DNA of 64,000 nucleotides from Acinetobacter chinensis. GTDB taxonomy: Bacteria > Pseudomonadota > Gammaproteobacteria > Pseudomonadales > Moraxellaceae. Location: assembly GCF_002165375.2 (NCBI RefSeq), contig NZ_CP032134.1, forward strand, positions 2,294,001-2,358,000. The letters run 5' to 3'. Shown in pieces: positions 33,083 through 40,646 of this stretch. The first letter of the stretch is position 1. Each line of letters starts with the position of its first letter. The position numbers and the translations under genes are program-made. The notes beneath the pieces are model-generated. The model was not told where the DNA came from. It saw only the letters and a list, made by a program, of their open reading frames with translations, and did not search any database.

Positions 33083-34840
33083 TCAGCTCAATGGCACAAC
33101 CCGCAGAACTTCCTCAAGGGTCGTCATCCCTTCCACCACCTTGCGTGCACCTGCAATTCTTAAAGGCTCAATTCCTTCTTTCTTTGCCTGCTCACGCAGC
33201 TGCGTCAGATTTGCATTTGCACCGATCATCTGTTTGGACTCCAGGCTGACAGGCATAAACTCATAAATACCGACACGACCTTTATACCCAGTATGGCGAC
33301 ACGCCTCGCATCCTGTTGCCTTAAAGACAAACTCGGGTTTTTCTATGGCATAGTCATACGTCAGGTGATCCCATTCCTGATCATTCAGAAAAGTTTCCTG
33401 TTTGCACTGTGGGCATAAGCGTCTGACCAGCCGCTGTGCCAGTACCCCCAGAATGGTTGCAGCAGTTAAAAATGGCTGCACCCCCAGATCATGAAGTCGG
33501 GTCAGACTGGAAGGAGCATCGTTGGTGTGCAATGTTGATAAGACCAGATGACCCGTCAAAGCTGCCTGAATGGCCATATTTGCAGTATCCTGGTCACGTA
33601 TTTCCCCCACCATAATAATATCAGGGTCCTGACGCATCAGTGCCCTGACACCATCTGCAAATCCGAGTTCAATGCCCTGATTGACCTGCATCTGGTTAAA
33701 ACTCGGTTCGAGCATTTCAATCGGGTCTTCAATCGTACAGACATTGACTTCATCTGTTGCCAGCTGTTTCAGTGATGAATAAAGAGTCGTCGTTTTACCA
33801 GACCCTGTCGGACCTGTCACCAGAATAATACCGTGACTGTGCGCTGTCAGTGTCTGCCAGCTCTCAAGCAGCCCACCTTCAAAACCGAGCTGCTGAAAAC
33901 TTCTGACCAGTACTTCCGGGTCAAAAATACGCATCACCAGTTTTTCACCAAAAGCAGTAGGTAAGGTTGAAAGACGAAGCTCTGTTTCCTGCCCTTTAGG
34001 TGTTCGGGTCTTTAAGCGACCATCCTGCGGTTTACGTTTTTCAGCGACATTCATACGTCCCAGAATTTTAATCCGGGAAATCACCGCGGTCAGTGTATTT
34101 GCCGGCATGTTGTAAATGGTGTGCAGTACACCATCAATTCTGAAACGTACTTTACCTGTATCTTTGCGAGGTTCAAGATGAATATCACTGGCACCCTGTT
34201 CAAATGCAAACTGTAAAACCCAGTCCACCAGTTTAACAATATGCTGATCATTGGCATCAGGGTTCTGTGTATCCCCCAGCTGTAACAATGCCTCTACGCC
34301 TTTGTTTTCACGATCATAAGCATTTGATTTCTGTGATGAATGTACAGCGCGACTGACCTGATAATACTCCACCAGATAACGCTGTAACTGTTCCGGATTG
34401 AGCAGAACACGCTTTATTTTACGCGGCAACAGGCTTCTTTCCAGATTGGATACCCACTCAGTCACATAAGGCTGATCTGTCGCAATTAAAATGGTATCTG
34501 TCTGAATTTCCACAGCAAGAATTCGGTTTCTGACAGCAAACTCCTGTGACATTACAGCTGTCAGCGCCTGCACATCGGCCTTTAGTGGATCAATAATATA
34601 AAAAGGCAATTCTGATTTTTCTGCCAGCCACTGACATAAACGGTTCAGGGTTAAAGTACTTTGCGGATGACTCTGGTCCACCAGACTGAAATTTGAAATC
34701 CATTGTAAAGGGTGCCACTTCAGCTGATCACGCTGTCGATGCGTGGTCTGTACCCTCATTTTTTCCCGTTCAGTAATTTTGCCATCTTTTAATAACTGGT
34801 CGAGACACCAGGTCGTATCAATTTCAAAATTGAATTGCAT
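33083..34840 (-). CDS. gspE: Type II secretion ATPase GspE
   Basis: A 585-residue hexameric ATPase that powers the pseudopilus of the type II secretion system at the inner membrane. It shows DIHLEPRKD, the Walker A GPTGSGKTTTLYSS, the Asp-box CTIEDPIEM, Walker B MRQDPDIIMVGEIRD and the His-box STLHTNDAPSSLTRLHDL. The zinc module CPQC...CEAC is characteristic of GspE and PilB. I start at ATG 34840 with GGGG upstream; a GTG 24 bases earlier is less likely. No other gsp gene is near, fitting the scattered gsp genes of Acinetobacter. PilB is the main alternative. Confidence 0.85.
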   Translation of the reverse strand: MQFNFEIDTTWCLDQLLKDGKITEREKMRVQTTHRQRDQLKWHPLQWISNFSLVDQSHPQSTLTLNRLCQWLAEKSELPFYIIDPLKADVQALTAVMSQEFAVRNRILAVEIQTDTILIATDQPYVTEWVSNLERSLLPRKIKRVLLNPEQLQRYLVEYYQVSRAVHSSQKSNAYDRENKGVEALLQLGDTQNPDANDQHIVKLVDWVLQFAFEQGASDIHLEPRKDTGKVRFRIDGVLHTIYNMPANTLTAVISRIKILGRMNVAEKRKPQDGRLKTRTPKGQETELRLSTLPTAFGEKLVMRIFDPEVLVRSFQQLGFEGGLLESWQTLTAHSHGIILVTGPTGSGKTTTLYSSLKQLATDEVNVCTIEDPIEMLEPSFNQMQVNQGIELGFADGVRALMRQDPDIIMVGEIRDQDTANMAIQAALTGHLVLSTLHTNDAPSSLTRLHDLGVQPFLTAATILGVLAQRLVRRLCPQCKQETFLNDQEWDHLTYDYAIEKPEFVFKATGCEACRHTGYKGRVGIYEFMPVSLESKQMIGANANLTQLREQAKKEGIEPLRIAGARKVVEGMTTLEEVLRVVPLS

Positions 34841-35012
34841 TTTTATTTCCCCAAAAGACACCACCAGTATAGCAGAAATGCATTAACTCTCTGTCACTTA
34901 CAGATATTTCTGACTGATAAATAAAATAAGAAGAATGTAAGCAGATTTGAATTTCTTTGTATTAAAGAAAAATAATGATAAATTGATCACAAAATAACAA
35001 AAAGATGTACTA

Positions 35013-36071
35013 ATGATCACAAAAAAATGTTTAGCTCTTACATTATCTTCACTGTTTTTACTGAGTGCATGTAGTGATGATGATAAAAATGATAGTGGTT
35101 CTGCCCCTCAGCCAACCACACCTAAAACAGAACAATGGACAAAATTTAGGATTCCCGGAAACCAAACAGATCCAAATGACAGTGAGATATATGCAGAATA
35201 CAGCTCGCAAACATTTACCATCAAAGATGGTAAACTTTACGTAAAATCATACAATCCCGAATTAGCAGGCATTGGGAAAAATTTGATACATTCCACCCTG
35301 GACTCGATATATTCAAATGGAACTGTTGATAAAACCGACGGAACCCTTGCAGGAAATATTACAGTTACTAATACCGAATGGTTACTGAAACCTAATTCAC
35401 CTATCAATATCAATCAGCTGGAAATCAAATCTGAATATAAACTGCTGAATATTTCCAATCAGGATATTCTTGAAAGTATTGAACCTTATATTGCTGTAAA
35501 TCAAAGAAATGTCCCCAATACTGATCAGCTTTATAATCACAACATCAAAGTACTTGCAACACTGGAACAATTTAAAGGTAAAAAATTTCCAAATGGTGCG
35601 ACTTGCCTTCAGCTTCAGAAGACTACTCAAAATCAGGATACATGGGAGCTTCAACTCTATAATGATCAAAATGCTGCCCAGAATATCTGGTATGATTATG
35701 CTGAAGGTGCATCACCTGAGTACCACAGACAAATGGAAGGTTTCATTTCACCAGAAATGATTAAGGTAAATACACCCTATATTCATCAAACTGACTTTAC
35801 CCCATTAATGCGAAATGTTGATTATTATCCTGGCATAGCAAAATTTGAAAATAAATTTTACAGCGTGTGGAAAATAGGAAAGGGAGTTCGTTTTGATCCT
35901 GCCCCACTCAATAAAAAGTACCTGGATGAATTTAAATATGTAGATGAAAGTTCTTCTGGGCAAGCTATCGCTGAACAGTTTGAAAAAGCACTAGGAACTT
36001 CCTGTGACTACCTCAACCCTGTTGCAACTAAAGCTATTCACGATATCTTAGGTACCCCGCCATCTCAATGA
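35013..36071 (+). CDS. Lipoprotein of unknown function
   Basis: The 352-residue protein has a lipoprotein signal ending LFLLSAC (Cys20), then an acidic and Pro/Thr-rich linker (SDDDKNDSGS). The mature part is a predicted beta-rich exported domain with two spaced cysteines (about 200 and 330). I recognise no family. The segment NTEWLLKP...YKLLNIS and FPNGATCLQLQK is echoed in the next gene (36350-37338), so the two are diverged tandem paralogues. Base composition is AT-richer than the flanking genes, suggesting an accessory locus. Confidence 0.7.
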   Translation: MITKKCLALTLSSLFLLSACSDDDKNDSGSAPQPTTPKTEQWTKFRIPGNQTDPNDSEIYAEYSSQTFTIKDGKLYVKSYNPELAGIGKNLIHSTLDSIYSNGTVDKTDGTLAGNITVTNTEWLLKPNSPININQLEIKSEYKLLNISNQDILESIEPYIAVNQRNVPNTDQLYNHNIKVLATLEQFKGKKFPNGATCLQLQKTTQNQDTWELQLYNDQNAAQNIWYDYAEGASPEYHRQMEGFISPEMIKVNTPYIHQTDFTPLMRNVDYYPGIAKFENKFYSVWKIGKGVRFDPAPLNKKYLDEFKYVDESSSGQAIAEQFEKALGTSCDYLNPVATKAIHDILGTPPSQ

Positions 36072-36349
36072 TGATCAGGCAGTTCATATTCCACTATGAA
36101 CTGCTTGTATTTCTTAAAATATAAAAAATAGCATTTGATCACGAGACAACCACTCATTACAGGTCTCAAACCCAGCAGTTAATAAACTGTGAGATAAAGA
36201 ATATTCAGCTCACACCCTGCGTCCACGTTCAAAAGCTCTCAAGTGAAATAAACTATTGTTTTTTAACTTTTTACCATTACACGTATAAAAAAGTTCAGAT
36301 AAAATCCGCTTGCTTTATACAAGCGATAATTAGTAATTTTGAGGGTGTT

Positions 36350-37338
36350 ATGAATATTAAATTTTTAGGGGTAACTGTTTTTTCAACTTTAATACTTGTT
36401 GCCTGTGGTGGCTCATCTGAATCAGAAAATGCTTCAGCTGAAAACAGATCAGATCAAATTCCAGAGCAAAGCATCATCTCCAACCTGGAATGGAGTGAAT
36501 ACAGTTTTGATCACGCAAGTCCAACTACGCTCAATATTATTAAAAAAAGCCTGATGACAATCAACAGTCGTTCTTTATACCGTAAATTTGAATATACAAC
36601 TGTAGGTACTGTACCTGAAAATTATCCCTGGCTTTTTGAGACAGAAGCTCTGACAGAAGACGGTTTGTATCAACTTCCTGAAACAGCATCACAACAGGGC
36701 TATCATTACGGTGTAGATTTAAATATTTCAGTAAATGGTACCGTGTGGACTTTTACACCATACTCAAACCTGCATCTAAAAAGACTCAAATTTACAACTG
36801 ACTATGATGTCATAAACCTGTCAGTTATTATCTTGATACATATCTACATCTTAGGGAAAGTTATATACAGTCACTTGGCTACTCCCCTGCTCCCAGCCAT
36901 TTAAAAAATGTCCAGGGACTTATTTTCCCTGAAGGATCATTCTGCCTGCGTAAAAAAACAGTATCTACCAATCAGCCTGTTATAAAAATTAATTATTACT
37001 TACCAATATGGACAAGCCATACACCTGATGAATATTTCCCAGAAGGGTATACAACCAATAATCTTGCGAACTTCCTGATTCATGTGTCTAATGAGTCCCA
37101 TCAGAACAGCCGTACTGCTATGTTCAGCACAGGAACAGAGTATGCCTATGGTGATTACTACGAATCCGCAGGCACTGTATATAATGTTGAAGATAAAATA
37201 ACAGAGCTGCAAAAGATATTGCAGGAATACCCTGAAGATAAAGACATAAAATGGGAAATTGAAAAACTTAAAAATCAATGCACCATGTTTAACAAAACAG
37301 CAAGTACATATATAGATTCAGCTCAGAAACTGAAATAA
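36350..37338 (+). pseudogene. Frameshifted paralogue of the preceding lipoprotein
   Basis: The frame starts MNIKFLGVTVFSTLILVACG, a lipoprotein signal with Cys19, and runs to a stop at 36904 (184 residues). The last ~25 residues are unlike the rest. In the frame one base back, a long open stretch from about 36808 continues YYLDTYLHLRESYIQSLGYS through FPEGSFCLRKK to a stop at 37338. Together they make a ~330-residue product parallel to the 352-residue neighbour (W-TFTP...YDVINLS, FPEGSFCL). A single-base deletion near 36815-36840 would explain it. It is either a true pseudogene, a phase-variable site or an assembly error; no long homopolymer is at the junction. Confidence 0.75.
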
Positions 37339-37360
37339 GCCCATTGGGAACGGCTCTGAT

Positions 37361-38077
37361 TCAGTGCTGTTCCTCAAGTGCTGTTATATAAATACACTGA
37401 TCATCTGCGGTAAAACGTACATTGACTCCGCCAAAGCAAAGTCCATAAGAACGCTCCGAATCCTGCTGATAGGCTGGTCTCGGATCCAGTGCCAGCACCT
37501 GCTCAAGTTCATTGACCAGCTGGACGGTGATCATTTGAGATTCAAGAAAATACTGTTGATGCTGCTGTGCCGTTTCAGTCCAGCTCACCTGCTTTCTGAC
37601 CGGTTCATCCTGCGCATAACCACTGATTGCATGCGGTATTGAATCTGAGTACTGAATATAAGGTTTAATGTCCAGCACTGGCGTACCATGCAATAAATCA
37701 CTGCCTGTCACATAAACCCGAACAGACTTACCCATTTTTTTAACTTCTTTTAACTGAACAACAGACAGCCCAACAGGTGACGGTCTGTACATACTGCGTG
37801 TCGCAAATACACCTGTTTTTTGATTCCCCCCAAGTCTGGGTGGACGTACCTGCGGGCGAAACTTCTCACTCTGCTGATTTTTATTATCATGAAACTGCCA
37901 GATCAGCCATAAATGACTGAATTCCTCAATGCCTTCAAAGGCAAGCAGATCATTATAAGGCTCAACCATTTCAATCCAGGACTCCACCTGTACCAGATTC
38001 GGCTGCCTCGGGATTCCAAACTTTTCATGGTACGGAGAATTCATATAACCAATAATTGGCAAGCTGATTTCAGACAT
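37361..38077 (-). CDS. trmO: tRNA (N6-threonylcarbamoyladenosine-37-N6)-methyltransferase TrmO
   Basis: A 238-residue protein of the TsaA/YaeB/TrmO family, which methylates t6A37 in tRNA-Thr(GGU) using S-adenosylmethionine. Hallmarks are IGYMNSPYHEKFGIPRQPNL at the start, FSHLWLIWQFH, the SAM-site RMYRPSP-like segment RSMYRPSPVGLSVVQL and GTPVLDIKPYIQYSDS. The ATG at 38077 is preferred over a TTG 24 bases upstream. It is divergent from fpr. Confidence 0.9.
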   Translation of the reverse strand: MSEISLPIIGYMNSPYHEKFGIPRQPNLVQVESWIEMVEPYNDLLAFEGIEEFSHLWLIWQFHDNKNQQSEKFRPQVRPPRLGGNQKTGVFATRSMYRPSPVGLSVVQLKEVKKMGKSVRVYVTGSDLLHGTPVLDIKPYIQYSDSIPHAISGYAQDEPVRKQVSWTETAQQHQQYFLESQMITVQLVNELEQVLALDPRPAYQQDSERSYGLCFGGVNVRFTADDQCIYITALEEQH

Positions 38078-38182
38078 AATCACTTTTTCTGATAAGCTCA
38101 ATTAAATATATTCAGTTTATAGAGAATGATTTTAGATTAGAATAGCAAGCTGTTCTAATTTGATAATTTATTGAGACCTTTA

Positions 38183-38962
38183 ATGGCTGCTTTCAACGTC
38201 GAAAAGATTACTCACGTTCACCACTGGAATGACACATTATTCAGTTTTAAAACAACGCGTGATACTGCACTGCGTTTTAAAAACGGTCAGTTTGTGATGA
38301 TTGGACTGGAAGTCAACGGTAAGCCTTTAATGCGTGCATATTCAATTGCAAGTGCAAACTACGAAGAAGAACTTGAATTCTTCTCTATTAAAGTTCCAGA
38401 TGGTCCTTTAACTTCAATTTTACAGAAAGTTAAAGTTGGTGACGATATTCTTATTTCAAAAAAACCGACTGGAACACTGGTTCTGGATGACCTTAACCCA
38501 GGTAAAAACTTATATCTGCTGTCTTCTGGTACTGGTCTGGCACCATTTTTATCTACCATCCGTGATCCAGAAACCTATGAACGTTTTGAAAAAATTATTG
38601 TGGTTCATGGTACACGCTTTATTTCAGAACTGGCGTACCAGGATCTGATTTTAAATGAAATTCCGAATCACGAATTTTTCTCTGAGCTTGGTGCTAAAGA
38701 AAAGTTAGTCTATTACCCAACTGTGACACGTGAAGAGTTCCATACTCAAGGTCGTGTAACAACTGCGATTGAATCTGGTCAGCTGTTTGAAAAAATTGGT
38801 TTACCACGTTTCAACCCTGAAACTGACCGTGCAATGCTTTGCGGTAGCCCAGCTTTCCTGGATGATGTTGCAGCGCTTCTTGACCAGCATGGTCTGAAAG
38901 AATCTCCTAAAATGGGTGTTCTTGGCGACTACGTTATTGAACGTGCCTTTGTTGAAAAGTAA
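38183..38962 (+). CDS. fpr: Ferredoxin--NADP(+) reductase
   Basis: This 259-residue FAD protein transfers electrons between NADPH and ferredoxin or flavodoxin and supports oxidative-stress and Fe-S repair. It has the FAD motif RAYSIASA, the NADP motif SSGTGLAPFLS, the pocket MLCGSPAFLDD and the bacterial-subclass C-terminus ERAFVEK. ATG 38183 gives the normal family start (MAAFNVEKITHVHHW). A strong terminator follows at 38971-39000. Confidence 0.93.
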   Translation: MAAFNVEKITHVHHWNDTLFSFKTTRDTALRFKNGQFVMIGLEVNGKPLMRAYSIASANYEEELEFFSIKVPDGPLTSILQKVKVGDDILISKKPTGTLVLDDLNPGKNLYLLSSGTGLAPFLSTIRDPETYERFEKIIVVHGTRFISELAYQDLILNEIPNHEFFSELGAKEKLVYYPTVTREEFHTQGRVTTAIESGQLFEKIGLPRFNPETDRAMLCGSPAFLDDVAALLDQHGLKESPKMGVLGDYVIERAFVEK

Positions 38963-38970
38963 TCCTGATC

Positions 38971-39000
38971 AAATAAACCGGACAAAAGTCCGGTTTATTT
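38971..39000 (+). terminator. Rho-independent terminator of fpr
   Basis: AAATAAACCGGAC (38971-38983) pairs perfectly with GTCCGGTTTATTT (38988-39000) around AAAA. Confidence 0.88.
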
Positions 39001-39039
39001 GAACTGATGCACACACCAGACCTTACTTTTTCATAAAAG

Positions 39040-39280
39040 TTGTTTTTCTTCAAAAGATTAAATATAATCAGAAAATAAAATATTCAGTGTGAAGTTATTT
39101 CTGAATCACTGTTTAAAATGGATAAAATTTCAGAGGATGTAGCGTCTATATTAAAATAACCATAAGAAAGAAGATTAAAGCTTCTCATGTTAATATCTTA
39201 AACATTCTTTTTAAGAATTGTTCATTGTATTAACAAATAAACTTTTTCAGCGAAGCGTGATTTAAAAATCACGCTTTTTT
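39040..39280 (+). ncRNA. Candidate small RNA gene between fpr and a tetR gene
   Basis: TTGTTT (39040-39045), exactly 17 bases, then a perfect TATAAT (39063-39068) form a strong sigma-70 promoter. About 180 bases downstream AAGCGTGATTT (39253-39263) pairs with AAATCACGCTT (39266-39276), followed by six T's, a plus-strand terminator. The fpr gene already has its own terminator upstream, and the tetR gene runs on the opposite strand. The unit therefore predicts an independent RNA of about 205 nt starting near 39075. The only frame inside, ATG 39118 with 13 codons, has no ribosome binding site. Confidence 0.6.
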
Positions 39281-39303
39281 ATTTTTAAGCCCTGAGATTC
39301 AAC

Positions 39304-39873
39304 TCAGACTGTTTCGTTTGCTTCAAGCTGAATCAGCTGATAAACCCTGTCCCAGTATTCCTCTATTTTCACAGTTTCTGGTTTAATCTGAGCCTGTATT
39401 GTCATGCCATCCAGTAAACTCGTCAGTACCATTGCCAGTGACAAAGACTGCTGTATACCCAGACCTTTCAGAGCACTGTCCATACGTGCTGTCAGCCATT
39501 GCCTGTACTCCGTTGCAGGTTCCAGGGTTGAAGGATACATTGTGGAAACTTCTTCAATTGCCTTCTGGAACATGCAGCCATTGAAGTCTTCCATTTGAAA
39601 CCAGTGACCATACCAGTAAAAAACTGTACGTAAATGACTGATATAATCTGTGGAATCACATTCAGCAATCGCAGCATTTAACGCAAACTGTAGATTCAGG
39701 TTTCTCTGATGCAGACAATCTTCAATCAGTTTTGCCTTGGATGAAAAGTATTTATAAAAAGTCATTTTCGCGACACCTGACTCATTGATAATACGATCAA
39801 CACCAATTGCATTATATCCATACGCATTAAAGAGTTTTAATGCTGTATGAATAATTTCATCCTTTTTGGACAT
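39304..39873 (-). CDS. TetR family transcriptional regulator
   Basis: A 189-residue regulator with an N-terminal TetR helix-turn-helix (IIHTALKLFNAYGYNAIGVD, RIINESGVAKMTFYKYFSSK) and a C-terminal helical ligand domain containing CMFQKAIEEVS. No obvious target is adjacent on the same strand. It is divergent from gcd across 770 bases, so self-control or control of gcd are both open. The ligand is unknown. Confidence 0.88.
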   Translation of the reverse strand: MSKKDEIIHTALKLFNAYGYNAIGVDRIINESGVAKMTFYKYFSSKAKLIEDCLHQRNLNLQFALNAAIAECDSTDYISHLRTVFYWYGHWFQMEDFNGCMFQKAIEEVSTMYPSTLEPATEYRQWLTARMDSALKGLGIQQSLSLAMVLTSLLDGMTIQAQIKPETVKIEEYWDRVYQLIQLEANETV

Positions 39874-40646
39874 AAGTACTGCCTGCTACACCAAGTTTCA
39901 GATGCCCTGTTCATCTGGAAAACCATGAACATCTGAATACATAAAAATTATAGGTTTAAAGTATTTACTGATCTGCGCTAAAAACAGACCTGTATTTAAT
40001 TAGAATTTTTTTTCACATCTGACAGCATCTTTTTTATTTTTTGGAGTAAAAATACGATGCAAATCATATTCATTCTAAAAAAGAGCTGATGAAAAGCGAG
40101 TAACTATAACAGACTGCCTTTTAAAAATAAAAACTGTGCGATCAATCCTGTTCTCTTATATAAACCAGTCAGTCCAGCCTAAAACACAGTTTTTTTTTGA
40201 TATTACATAAAAAAATTAGACACACTTTTTTTTAAATAACCCTCCTGTTGCATTCAAGTCATTGAAATATAAAAAACAAGTCATTCTATTTTTCTAAATT
40301 TTAATGGATTTTATCATTATGCGATAAAGTGGTACAATATTAACCACAAAAATCTCTCCCCTTCATTGAATCAATTGCTTACCCAGCGATTGATTCCTGA
40401 TGACTTTGTTACATAGCTATTGAATTCGATAAGATTTGAGTCTGTTGAGCATTCGTCTATGTTTGCGACAATATGTATTTTTCAATGATACGTAACGTGA
40501 AATATGAGTTTCATTATTCAAAATGGTGAACTCATTCATTTCTCGACATAACGTAAATCATTGATGAAATCTCAACAGCCCCTATAACATGCCCGTTATT
40601 CTTTTCTGAACTATGCAACCAAGCCGAATTTACCAAGAGGCAAGGT
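39874..40646. other. Long intergenic region with the gcd promoter and structured leader
   Basis: No gene is evident in these 773 bases. TTATCA (40311-40316), 16 bases, then TACAAT (40333-40338) is a possible gcd promoter, giving a leader of about 300 nt. In the leader GAATCAATTGC (40368-40378) pairs with GCGATTGATTC (40386-40396), 11 pairs with one wobble. Further down GAGTT-T-CA pairs with TGAACTC near 40507-40535. The first ~430 bases are AT-rich with nothing I can name. Confidence 0.45.

Noticed and set aside
36820..36904. The last ~25 codons of the first lipoprotein fragment as a genuine C-terminus
   Set aside because: They differ in character from the rest, and the adjacent frame carries the residues that match the paralogue, so they are out-of-frame read-through.
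39118..39159. A 13-codon frame inside the candidate small RNA
   Set aside because: No ribosome binding site precedes it and the length is within chance.
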